The notes beneath the pieces were generated by a model. It was given only the letters and a program-made list of their open reading frames with translations. It ran no database searches and was not told the origin of the DNA. Of a stretch of 5,709 bases of DNA, positions 1-5,709 are shown one piece after another; the first letter of the stretch is position 1; each line of letters opens with the position of its first letter. The stretch comes from Bacteroidota bacterium (GTDB taxonomy: Bacteria > Bacteroidota > Bacteroidia > Chitinophagales > Chitinophagaceae): NCBI GenBank assembly GCA_023430465.1, contig JAEZAM010000135.1, positions 1 through 5,709 on the forward strand. The letters run 5' to 3'. Made by a program: the position numbers and the translations under genes.

Positions 1-50
1 GCACTACTTTGACAGAGTAGGGGTCACTGGTTCGAGTCCAGTACGTTCCA
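1..50 (+). tRNA. tRNA-Val (anticodon GAC), 5' part cut by window edge
   Basis: This is the 3' part of a tRNA. The anticodon stem CTACT (4-8) pairs perfectly with AGTAG (16-20) around the 7-nt loop TTGACAG (9-15), which puts GAC at 11-13 as the anticodon, so it should read valine codons GUC/GUU. A 5-nt variable loop GGGTC (21-25) follows. The T-arm is ACTGG (26-30), loop TTCGAGT (31-37) and CCAGT (38-42). The 3' acceptor strand is ACGTTCC (43-49) with discriminator A at 50. No CCA is encoded, so CCA would be added by nucleotidyltransferase. The D-arm and 5' acceptor strand lie outside the window, apart from the last bases (1-3). The loop and variable region resemble the E. coli valine GAC tRNA, which supports the identity. 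Confidence 0.93.
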
Positions 51-54
51 CAAC

Positions 55-124
55 AAACTGAAAACTCAAAACTTTCAACTTAAAACTTGAACGTTTTGAG
101 TTTTTAGTTTTAAGTTTTCAGTTT
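55..124. repeat. 70-nt imperfect palindrome of AAACTNA words (possible terminator of the tRNA)
   Basis: The two arms fold on each other almost end to end. Positions 55-66 pair with 113-124 (12 bp), 68-73 with 106-111 (6 bp), 77-80 with 99-102 (4 bp) and 82-86 with 93-97 (5 bp). There is one G-T pair (81/98), mismatches at 67/112 and at 74-76 against 103-105, and a small loop around 87-92. The reverse complement of the right arm reads as 7-nt words AAACTGA, AAACTTA, AAACTAA, AAACTCA; the left arm carries the same words less regularly. It lies just after the tRNA and 11 nt before the TTG start of the next gene. It could end tRNA transcription or be one copy of a dispersed intergenic repeat; neither is proven. 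Pairing is mostly A-T, and no long T run follows. Confidence 0.8.
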
Positions 125-135
125 AAATCTACGAG

Positions 136-591
136 TTGAACAGAAAATGGCTCCCTTATTTTTTGATCCTCGCACTGGCGATTGTGCTGTTTGTACTGCG
201 TCGGTGTAACCAGCCTGTCACAAATACCACGGTTAAAAAATCCTCGGCGAAAACGGTCAACCGGAATCACGGCCTCGACCGGAATACCAGTATGCTGGAA
301 TATACACGTCATGCCGATTGCCGCATGGACTGCCGAAAGATCAGCAAACAGGAAGTGGAAGAGATACTGAAAAATGGCGTCATCAATTACCGCAAAAGCA
401 ATGTGAAGGCAAAACCCTGCCCCACGTATGCCGTTGAAGGGACATCTTCCGACAACCAGCGGCTACGCGTTGTCTTTGCTCAATGTGATCTCAAGACAAA
501 AGTGGTGACCTGCATCGACCTGGATACGGATTGGGCCTGTGATTGTCCCGGCGATGATCCCGCCGGCAACCCCACCCGTCGACAAAACTGA
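136..591 (+). CDS. Membrane-anchored, Cys-rich DUF4258-domain protein
   Basis: A 151-residue protein of unknown function. Residues 5-21 form a single hydrophobic segment after a basic start (Arg3, Lys4) and before Arg22-Arg23, so it is probably a membrane anchor. A polar linker of about 30 residues follows, then a domain at about 54-138 that I recognise as DUF4258-like: a YTRHA stretch with His59, a helix KQEVEEILKNG (71-81), INYRKS (83-88), then YAVEG and RLRVVFA strands. Eight cysteines lie at 24, 62, 66, 95, 117, 126, 135 and 137; CxxxC (62/66) and CxC (135/137) suggest metal binding or disulfides, which is inference. Cys24 is not in a lipobox, since the preceding residues are LRR. The start must be TTG at 136: the frame has a stop at 124-126 and no nearby ATG. 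No Shine-Dalgarno is seen. plsC follows after 4 nt, so the two are probably cotranscribed. The family assignment is from memory. Confidence 0.82.
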   Translation: MNRKWLPYFLILALAIVLFVLRRCNQPVTNTTVKKSSAKTVNRNHGLDRNTSMLEYTRHADCRMDCRKISKQEVEEILKNGVINYRKSNVKAKPCPTYAVEGTSSDNQRLRVVFAQCDLKTKVVTCIDLDTDWACDCPGDDPAGNPTRRQN

Positions 592-595
592 ACCG

Positions 596-1363
596 ATGAA
601 AGTTTTGAAGGCTATCTATACCATTTATGCGGTCATCACCTTTGTGGCGTTGATGCTGGTGATCTTTCCTTTTGTTCTTCTCAGCACGCTGTTCGGCCGC
701 ATACGCGGGGGCAACATGATTTTCCGGCTCTGCAGTTTCTGGGGCGACTGCTGGTTTCCGCTGATCTTTATTTTTCATAAAAAAATATACGAGGCCCCGC
801 ACGACAGGTCACGGCAGTACATCTTTGTTTCAAATCATATTTCCTACCTTGACTCTGCTGTGTTGGTGAAAGCATATCGGCAACCAATCCGTGCACTGGG
901 AAAAATTGAAATGTCGCGCATTCCAATCTTCGGATTCATTTATAGAAATGCTATTGTAACTGTTGATCGCAGCAGTCCGGAACATCGCGCGAAAAGCATT
1001 CGCGTACTGAAATCGATCATCAATAAAGGCATTTCCGTGCTGGTATTTCCCGAAGGGACATTCAATACCACCCACCGGCCCCTGAAAGATTTCTATGATG
1101 GGGCGTTTCGCCTGGCCATTGAAACACAAACGCCGGTAAAGCCAGTACTTTTTCTCGATACCTATGACCGCATGCCTTATGATAATTTCCTGGGAGCAAC
1201 GCCCGGGCTCAGTCGTATCGTTTACCTTCCCGAAATACCTGTTGCGGGGCTGAACACTGCCGATACCGCACAATTGAAAGAGACGGTCTTCCGCCAGATG
1301 GAGGAACGGTTGAAAGCCTGGCATTGCTCGTGGATAAAACCAGCACCGGATATGGCGGAATAA
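596..1363 (+). CDS. plsC: 1-acyl-sn-glycerol-3-phosphate acyltransferase (PlsC/LPLAT family)
   Basis: A 255-residue membrane acyltransferase that should transfer an acyl chain to the sn-2 position of lysophosphatidic acid, making phosphatidic acid for phospholipid synthesis at the inner membrane. The N-terminus (about 5-34) is strongly hydrophobic, with a second hydrophobic patch at about 52-60. All family motifs are present: NHISYLD (80-86), the HX4D catalytic pair His81/Asp86; GKIEMSRIPIFG (102-113); FPEGT (151-155), the glycerol-phosphate-binding motif; and VKPVLFLD (181-188). Length fits the family. The frame is open upstream to a GTG at 539, but the ATG at 596 is preferred because it sits 4 nt after the previous stop and begins with the usual short basic-hydrophobic N-terminus. 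A specialised acceptor, such as an ornithine or glycine lipid precursor, cannot be excluded, because LPLAT paralogues share these motifs. Confidence 0.93.
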   Translation: MKVLKAIYTIYAVITFVALMLVIFPFVLLSTLFGRIRGGNMIFRLCSFWGDCWFPLIFIFHKKIYEAPHDRSRQYIFVSNHISYLDSAVLVKAYRQPIRALGKIEMSRIPIFGFIYRNAIVTVDRSSPEHRAKSIRVLKSIINKGISVLVFPEGTFNTTHRPLKDFYDGAFRLAIETQTPVKPVLFLDTYDRMPYDNFLGATPGLSRIVYLPEIPVAGLNTADTAQLKETVFRQMEERLKAWHCSWIKPAPDMAE

Positions 1364-1381
1364 GTAAATTTGGCATCCCGC

Positions 1382-3895
1382 ATGGATGAGCTTCTTAGTG
1401 ACAATATTGGCAACACGACCACTCCCGCGCTATTTGCCGAGGTGATCATCCCGCTTGCCCTTCCGCGTACCTATACCTGGAGTGTACCGGGTCATCTTGC
1501 TGCCAAAGTCCTGCCCGGTTGCCGGGTGGAGGTCAACCTTGGCAAGAACAAACGCTATGCGGGTATTGTGCTCTCGTTGAGTTCCACTGGTCCCGGGATC
1601 TTTGAACCAAAGGATATCCTGAACGTACTGGATGTGGAACCCGTTGTTTTTACTCCGCAACTTCGTCTCTGGCAATGGATGGCCGCTTACTATATGTGTA
1701 CGGAAGGAGAGGTGATGGCTGCAGCACTACCTGCGCATTTCAAGCTGTCAAGTGAAACTATCCTCGTTTTTAATGAAGAGTACGGAGATGATTTCTCCGC
1801 ACTGGATCACGACGAATACCTGGTGGGTGAGGCGCTGCTACTCAAGAAACAACTTAAGATCACCGAAGTGCAGGAAATACTCGACTCGGTGCATGTATAT
1901 CCCGTCATCAACCGGCTGATCCATAAAAAGCTCTGTCACGTATGGGAAGCCCTCAAGCAGACCTATGCCCCACGGAAAGAAACCTACGTGCTGCTGAATC
2001 AGCAGTACGATAACGAAGACAATCTCGCTGCCTTGCTGAATGATGATAAGAAACTGCAGCGTGCAGAGAAACAGATGGAACTCTTGCTGGCCTACCTGCA
2101 CCTGCAGCGTACGATGGGAGAGGTGACCAAATCCGAACTGCTGAAGAAATCCGGCGCGGCAGATGCGCAGTTGAAAGGACTGGTGGAGAAAAAGATATTG
2201 TGGACCGAAAAGCGCAACATCGACCGGTTGCAATACCTGCCGCGGGATATCAACATTGATTTTACACTCACAGATGACCAGGCCCGGGCACTTCAGGAGG
2301 TTCGCGATTCATTCCAGCAAAAGCCTGTTTGCCTGTTACACGGTGTAACGTCCAGTGGTAAGACACTCATTTATATAAAACTCATTGAAGAGCATATCCG
2401 CAAGGGACGGCAGGTGTTGTATATGCTGCCCGAGATTGCCCTCACCTCCCAGATCATCCGGCGATTGCAAAAGCATTTTGGGGGATATATCGGTATCTAT
2501 CATTCAAAATTTTCACACAACGAGCGGGTGGAGATATGGAATAAGGTGAAGACGGGCGAGTTGAAAGTCATCCTCGGCGCGAGGTCATCCGTGTTCCTTC
2601 CTTTCCAGGACCTTTCACTGGTGATAGTGGATGAGGAGCATGATTCTTCGTATAAGCAGCAGGAACCGGCACCACGCTATAACGGCCGGGATGCGGCGAT
2701 CTATCTCGCTTCACTTTACGAAAACCCTGCCCACACGACAAAAGTGGTGCTGGGCAGCGCTACACCATCGCTGGAGACATACAACAATGCCTTGCGTGGG
2801 AAATTCGGTCTTGTGGAATTATTGCAGCGCTATGGCGATGTGAAATTGCCGGAGATCGAGATCATTGACACCAGGCGCATTGAACATAAGGATAAGACCA
2901 GGGTCATGTTGTCGCCGGCACTGGTGGAAGGCATCCGGGCGGCGGTGGCAAGAAACAAACAGGTGATCCTCTTTCAGAACAGGCGGGGCTATTCGCCTTA
3001 CCAGATATGCGGTGTTTGCGGGTGGATACCACAATGTAAATATTGCGATGTATCGCTGACCTTTCACAAATTTTCCAACAAACTCGTCTGTCACTATTGT
3101 GGCACCACCTATCCGACTATGCACGTTTGCGCGGCCTGCGGAAGCCATAGTTTTTTACAAAAGAATTTTGGTACCGAGAAGATCGAGGAGATGCTGCAGG
3201 ATACGTTTCCGGAAATGAAGATCGCGCGGATGGATGTGGATACGGTCCGGGGAAAAAATGCACATGACGCATTGATACAACTGTTCGAACAGCGACGCAT
3301 CGATGTACTCGTGGGTACGCAGATGGTGGTAAAAGGTCTTGACTTCGATAATGTCGATCTTGTTGGTATTCTTGACGCTGACGGACTGATGCATTTTGCC
3401 GACTTCCGCGTCAATGAGCGGGCATTTCAGTTGATGGAGCAGGTGAGCGGGCGCGCAGGTCGCCGTGAAGATACAGGCAAGGTGATCGTACAGACATCCC
3501 AGCCCTCACACCCGGTGCTGATGTATGTAAAGCAGCATGATTACCGGAAAATGTTTGACGATGAAATTGCCAAACGAAAGCAATTCTTCTATCCTCCTTT
3601 TTCCCGTACCATTTCACTTGCCTTCCGGCATAAGGTCAAGGAGATTGCGCAGCATGCTATTCATACCTATGCAGATGCATTGAGAAATAAATATGGAGAG
3701 TTCATGAGCGGACCCGCCGAGCCGGTGGTGAACCGGATCAGGAATCAATACATCATGGAGTTGCTGCTGAAGCTGCCCAAAGATCAGAAACTGATAGCGC
3801 GGTGTAAAAAGGATCTGCTTGACCAGGTGGCATTGATGCACAACGACCCGAGGTTCAGGAGTGTGGGGGTAGTAGCGGATGTGGATGAGCTGTGA
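1382..3895 (+). CDS. priA: Primosomal protein N' (PriA), replication-restart 3'-5' DNA helicase
   Basis: An 837-residue superfamily 2 helicase that recognises stalled or repaired forks and reloads the replicative helicase. With the ATG at 1382 as residue 1, the 3' DNA-end-binding domain covers about 17-115 and a winged-helix/linker region about 115-290. Helicase motifs follow: Walker A GVTSSGKT (321-328), LPEIALTSQ (349-357), DEEH (417-420), GSATPS (458-463), VGTQMVVKGLDFD (644-656) and QVSGRAGR (687-694). The zinc-binding insert is complete, with four CxxC pairs at Cys543/546, 552/555, 570/573 and 583/586. A C-terminal domain runs from about 700 to 837. It is about 100 residues longer than E. 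coli PriA, mostly between the DNA-binding and helicase parts. An in-frame TTG at 1370 would add four residues; ATG is preferred. It lies 18 nt after plsC, probably in the same transcript, and converges with the SDR gene. All catalytic motifs are intact. Confidence 0.97.
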   Translation: MDELLSDNIGNTTTPALFAEVIIPLALPRTYTWSVPGHLAAKVLPGCRVEVNLGKNKRYAGIVLSLSSTGPGIFEPKDILNVLDVEPVVFTPQLRLWQWMAAYYMCTEGEVMAAALPAHFKLSSETILVFNEEYGDDFSALDHDEYLVGEALLLKKQLKITEVQEILDSVHVYPVINRLIHKKLCHVWEALKQTYAPRKETYVLLNQQYDNEDNLAALLNDDKKLQRAEKQMELLLAYLHLQRTMGEVTKSELLKKSGAADAQLKGLVEKKILWTEKRNIDRLQYLPRDINIDFTLTDDQARALQEVRDSFQQKPVCLLHGVTSSGKTLIYIKLIEEHIRKGRQVLYMLPEIALTSQIIRRLQKHFGGYIGIYHSKFSHNERVEIWNKVKTGELKVILGARSSVFLPFQDLSLVIVDEEHDSSYKQQEPAPRYNGRDAAIYLASLYENPAHTTKVVLGSATPSLETYNNALRGKFGLVELLQRYGDVKLPEIEIIDTRRIEHKDKTRVMLSPALVEGIRAAVARNKQVILFQNRRGYSPYQICGVCGWIPQCKYCDVSLTFHKFSNKLVCHYCGTTYPTMHVCAACGSHSFLQKNFGTEKIEEMLQDTFPEMKIARMDVDTVRGKNAHDALIQLFEQRRIDVLVGTQMVVKGLDFDNVDLVGILDADGLMHFADFRVNERAFQLMEQVSGRAGRREDTGKVIVQTSQPSHPVLMYVKQHDYRKMFDDEIAKRKQFFYPPFSRTISLAFRHKVKEIAQHAIHTYADALRNKYGEFMSGPAEPVVNRIRNQYIMELLLKLPKDQKLIARCKKDLLDQVALMHNDPRFRSVGVVADVDEL

Positions 3896-3914
3896 GAGAA
3901 GTACGGAGAGTCAG

Positions 3915-3952
3915 CTTTGCGTCCTTTGCTTACTTTGCGTCTTTGCGTGAAA
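3915..3952. repeat. GCAAAG/CTTTGC array with TTTCAC cap, at convergent gene ends
   Basis: Read on the minus strand from 3952, this is TTTCAC followed by four GCAAAG units separated by AC, TAA and GAC, a near 9-nt period. It fills much of the 34-bp gap between the priA stop (3895) and the SDR stop (3930-3932) and extends into the SDR reading frame. The same cap and unit recur at 5666-5709 in the opposite orientation, so this is a repeat family and not a one-off simple sequence. I recall similar CTTTGCG words between genes in Bacteroidota; that is memory, not a search. It has no T run or strong stem of its own, so a terminator role is not supported by sequence alone. Confidence 0.8.
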
Positions 3953-4601
3953 TCTCCGGGACCAGATAACGAAACACACCTTTCTCTTCTTTCAACGAAA
4001 CCCTGATCATAGCGCGCGCAAGATCCCGGCCCTCGACGCCGCGGTATTTTTTCAGACCTCCGATGAACAACGGCGAAAGAAATTTGAATCCCCACTGAAG
4101 CATGCGCTCCATCGGTCGGTTTTCTTTGCGATCACCCAGCAACATGGAAGGCTGCATGATGTGCAGGCTGTCAAAACCCATCGCGGATAACGCATCTTCC
4201 AGTTCCCCTTTGAGTTTCAGGTAAAATGTGCTGCTGTTGCTATTGGCACCGACGGAAGTAACGACCACCATTTTCCTGCAACCATTCTCCGCGGCAAGCC
4301 GGGCTACCTTTAGCGGGATCTCAAAATCAGCTTGGCGGTAGGCGGCTTTGTCGCCTTTCACGTTTTTTTGGGTAGTGCCCATTGCGCTGAACAGGACATC
4401 GGTATCTTCCAGTGCCAGTTTCACCGATTCCGTATCGTTGAAATCGACAAGTTTGATCTCAACCCGGCGATGTGGTTTCTGAATCGGTCTTCTTACTATT
4501 AGCCGGATCGTTTCATATTCATTGCCTTTCAGCAGTTCCTCCAGGAGATAGTTTCCGATCATTCCTGTTGCGCCCAGGATGGCTGCATTTTTATGGCTCA
4601 T
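3930..4601 (-). CDS. NAD(P)-binding atypical SDR protein (TIP30/HTATIP2-like oxidoreductase)
   Basis: A 223-residue Rossmann-fold protein. The N-terminus carries the dinucleotide-binding loop GATGMIG (10-16) after a short beta strand, then a helix and LIVRRP (34-39), whose arginines suggest NADP preference. Asp53-Phe54 fit the adenine-binding position. FSAMGTT (71-77) follows the fourth strand. VVVTSVGA (112-119) gives Ser116, and Tyr127-x-x-x-Lys131 completes the catalytic triad pattern. IMQPSMLLGDR (148-158) is the usual post-triad segment of atypical SDRs of the NAD(P)H-binding and HTATIP2 type. The substrate is unknown; such proteins act on small molecules, act as quinone or flavin reductases, or only sense cofactor. 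The ATG at 4601 is chosen because it lies 9 codons before the glycine loop. The last six codons and the TAA stop lie inside the GCAAAG repeat (3930-3952), so the C-terminal SRKDAK is repeat-derived. It is divergent from murB across 32 bp. Confidence 0.88.
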   Translation of the reverse strand: MSHKNAAILGATGMIGNYLLEELLKGNEYETIRLIVRRPIQKPHRRVEIKLVDFNDTESVKLALEDTDVLFSAMGTTQKNVKGDKAAYRQADFEIPLKVARLAAENGCRKMVVVTSVGANSNSSTFYLKLKGELEDALSAMGFDSLHIMQPSMLLGDRKENRPMERMLQWGFKFLSPLFIGGLKKYRGVEGRDLARAMIRVSLKEEKGVFRYLVPEISRKDAK

Positions 4602-4633
4602 GATTTTTACTGTATAATTGCTGAACGAATTCT
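4602..4633. promoter_or_regulatory. 32-bp divergent spacer with a candidate murB promoter element
   Basis: The two divergent start codons are separated by only 32 bp, so at least one promoter must overlap a coding region or both must share this DNA. On the plus strand TATAATTG (4613-4620) matches the Bacteroidota -7 consensus TAnnTTTG at all but one defined base and also contains a perfect TATAAT. A T-rich stretch at 4588-4593, about 19-20 bp upstream and inside the SDR gene, is a weak candidate for the -33 element (TTTG expected). Transcription would then start only a few bases before the murB ATG, giving a very short leader. No comparable element is clear on the minus strand. No Shine-Dalgarno precedes either gene. 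Confidence 0.4.
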
Positions 4634-5644
4634 ATGCAAGTTCAGGAAAATTATTCTTTGCAGTCGCTCAACACCTTTGGCCTTCCAGCCACTGCGCGGT
4701 ATTTCGCTTCATTCAGTTCCGTGTCCCAACTGAATGAAATACTGACTGAGTACTCAACCACGCCGCGCATGATCCTTGGCGGCGGTAGTAATATTCTTTT
4801 TACCAGGAATGTTGACCGGCTTGTATTGCGCAACGAGATCCGGGGCATCAGCAAAACAGAAGAGACGGATGAATATGTGCATCTGCAGGTTGGGGCGGGA
4901 GAGAACTGGCACCAGTTCGTGATGTACTGCATCGATAATGGATTTGCCGGTGCCGAAAATCTTTCTTTGATCCCCGGGCTGGTAGGTGCTTCACCCATGC
5001 AAAACATCGGTGCCTATGGCGTGGAGATCCGTGACATCTTTCACCAGCTAAAAGCCTTTCACCTGGAAGAGCGGGCGAATTATACATTCGGACTCAAAGA
5101 TTGCGCCTTTGGCTACCGCGAATCTGTTTTCAAAAGAAAATACAAAGAGCAGTTTGCCATAACGCATGTGACCTTCCGGCTTTCGAAGAAGCCGGAGTTC
5201 AGGATCGGTTATGGTGCTATCCGCGAGGAACTGGATCGCATGCGCGTGACTGAGCTCAGCATCCGGGCGGTATCGGATGCGGTGATCCGCATCCGGCAGT
5301 CGAAGCTGCCGGATCCCGCGAAAGTTGGCAATGCGGGGAGTTTTTTCAAAAACCCGTCCGTGGCGGCAGACAGGTATCAACAGTTAAAGAAATCAAATCC
5401 CGGTGTGGTGGGCTATGAAAACGCTGATGGAACGATAAAGCTCGCTGCCGGCTGGCTGATCGAGCAGGCAGGATGGAAGGGCTATCGCCGCGGTGATGCC
5501 GGTGTCCATGACCGACAGGCGTTGGTGCTGGTCAATCATGGTCAGGCAACGGGAGAAGAGATCGTTCAACTCAGTGAAGATATCATGGCCTCGGTGCGGG
5601 AAAAGTTTGGGGTGGAGCTGGAGAGAGAGGTCAATCTTGTTTAG
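4634..5644 (+). CDS. murB: UDP-N-acetylenolpyruvoylglucosamine reductase (MurB, type I)
   Basis: A 336-residue cytoplasmic flavoenzyme that uses NADPH to reduce UDP-GlcNAc-enolpyruvate to UDP-MurNAc, the second committed step of peptidoglycan synthesis. Visible are NTFGLPATA (13-21), the FAD-binding GGGSNIL (49-55), and the long FAD loop at 113-129 (IPG...QNIGAYG). YRES (161-164) carries Arg162, and Tyr193 in GYGAI marks the type I substrate loop. GNAGSFFKNP (232-241) supplies the proton-donor Ser236, and LEREV near the end supplies Glu332. These match E. coli Arg159, Tyr190, Ser229 and Glu325 by motif. Length is close to the 342-residue E. coli enzyme. ATG at 4634 is the natural start; there is no Shine-Dalgarno. 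The gene is divergent from the SDR gene and is followed by a repeat array from 5666. Nothing is missing or broken. Confidence 0.97.
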   Translation: MQVQENYSLQSLNTFGLPATARYFASFSSVSQLNEILTEYSTTPRMILGGGSNILFTRNVDRLVLRNEIRGISKTEETDEYVHLQVGAGENWHQFVMYCIDNGFAGAENLSLIPGLVGASPMQNIGAYGVEIRDIFHQLKAFHLEERANYTFGLKDCAFGYRESVFKRKYKEQFAITHVTFRLSKKPEFRIGYGAIREELDRMRVTELSIRAVSDAVIRIRQSKLPDPAKVGNAGSFFKNPSVAADRYQQLKKSNPGVVGYENADGTIKLAAGWLIEQAGWKGYRRGDAGVHDRQALVLVNHGQATGEEIVQLSEDIMASVREKFGVELEREVNLV

Positions 5645-5665
5645 ACTGCTCTTTGACTTTGATTT

Positions 5666-5709
5666 TTTCACGCAAATCCCGAGGCTTCGGGAGCAAAGGG
5701 AGCAAAGGG
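5666..5709. repeat. GCAAAG array with TTTCAC cap and internal hairpin, runs off the window
   Basis: Starting 22 nt after the murB stop, TTTCACGCAAA (5666-5676) is the exact reverse complement of TTTGCGTGAAA at 3942-3952. A 16-nt hairpin sequence follows (5677-5692), then GCAAAGGGA (5693-5701) and GCAAAGGG (5702-5709), giving 9-nt units that continue past the window edge. Compared with the first array, the hairpin takes the place of one or more plain GCAAAG spacers. The two arrays point in opposite directions and bracket the SDR-murB pair. A terminator role for murB is possible but unproven: the T run at 5663-5668 comes before the hairpin and not after it. Confidence 0.75.
5677..5692. other. 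Perfect 6-bp hairpin inside the GCAAAG array
   Basis: TCCCGA (5677-5682) pairs perfectly with TCGGGA (5687-5692) around a GGCT tetraloop. It sits between a TTTCACGCAAA cap and GCAAAGGG units, so it looks like a component of the repeat. It is GC-rich and compact enough to form in RNA or in single-stranded DNA. No T run follows on the plus strand; on the minus strand only a weak T-rich stretch follows. It therefore does not fit a classical intrinsic terminator well. Confidence 0.7.

Noticed and set aside
199..210. Lipoprotein signal ending at Cys24 of the DUF4258 protein.
   Set aside because: Residues before the cysteine are Leu-Arg-Arg, which does not fit a lipobox with small residues at -1 and -2.
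539..595. Upstream GTG extension of plsC by 19 residues, overlapping the DUF4258 gene.
   Set aside because: The added residues are Pro/Met/Thr-rich and unlike acyltransferase N-termini, and would overlap the upstream gene by more than 50 nt. The ATG at 596 fits the family and the 4-nt spacing.
830..1324. Minus-strand open frame of 164 codons opposite plsC, and similar long frames opposite priA and murB.
   Set aside because: They lie antisense to genes with complete family motifs, show no recognisable domain and have low-complexity or odd composition, so they are shadows of the real genes.
1365..1372. TAAATTTG, a full match to the Bacteroidota -7 motif, just before priA.
   Set aside because: No TTG or TTTG lies about 19-21 bp upstream, and transcription would start almost at the ATG. 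The tight plsC-priA spacing is better explained by cotranscription, so I did not list it as a promoter.
3904..3958. CGGAGA (3904-3909) and TCTCCG (3953-3958) as terminal inverted repeats around the first GCAAAG array.
   Set aside because: Six bases over a 43-nt gap is likely by chance, the second array has no equivalent flank, and no target-site duplication is visible.
5645..5676. Intrinsic terminator for murB at the T run 5663-5668.
   Set aside because: No stable stem precedes the T run; the only good hairpin (5677-5692) comes after it.
5666..5709. CRISPR-like array because of regularly spaced short repeats.
   Set aside because: Units are only about 9 nt with 2-3 nt spacers; there are no 20-40 nt repeats or unique spacers, and no cas genes.

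Overview
The window looks like ordinary chromosomal DNA from a member of the Bacteroidota, most likely near the Chitinophagaceae. That placement is inference from four things: no Shine-Dalgarno sequence before any gene, a TTG start, an AT-rich promoter-like element close to the Bacteroidota -7 motif TAnnTTTG, and intergenic arrays of the word CTTTGCG/GCAAAG, a word I recall as frequent between genes in this phylum. Base composition is balanced and similar across all genes, and I see no transposase, integrase, phage gene or CRISPR array.

Layout. The left edge cuts a tRNA-Val(GAC), of which only the 3' two thirds is present (1-50). A 70-nt imperfect palindrome built from 7-nt AAACTNA words follows (55-124). 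A tightly spaced plus-strand cluster comes next: a small membrane-anchored, Cys-rich DUF4258 protein with a TTG start (136-591), a PlsC-type acylglycerol-phosphate acyltransferase (596-1363, 4 nt later), and the replication-restart helicase PriA (start taken at 1382, end 3895, 18 nt after plsC). PriA converges with a minus-strand NAD(P)-binding, TIP30/HTATIP2-like atypical SDR protein (3930-4601). That gene is divergent, across only 32 bp, from murB (4634-5644), which encodes UDP-N-acetylenolpyruvoylglucosamine reductase. The 3' sides of priA and murB carry related GCAAAG arrays in opposite orientation. The first supplies the last six codons and the stop of the SDR gene. The second carries a perfect 6-bp hairpin inside the array.

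Functionally these are housekeeping genes for phospholipid synthesis (plsC), replication restart (priA) and peptidoglycan precursor synthesis (murB), plus two poorly characterised genes (DUF4258 and the SDR). I find no convincing new multi-gene system. The points worth a second look are the two repeat families, the gene end recruited from a repeat, and the Cys-rich DUF4258 protein at the head of the plsC-priA cluster.
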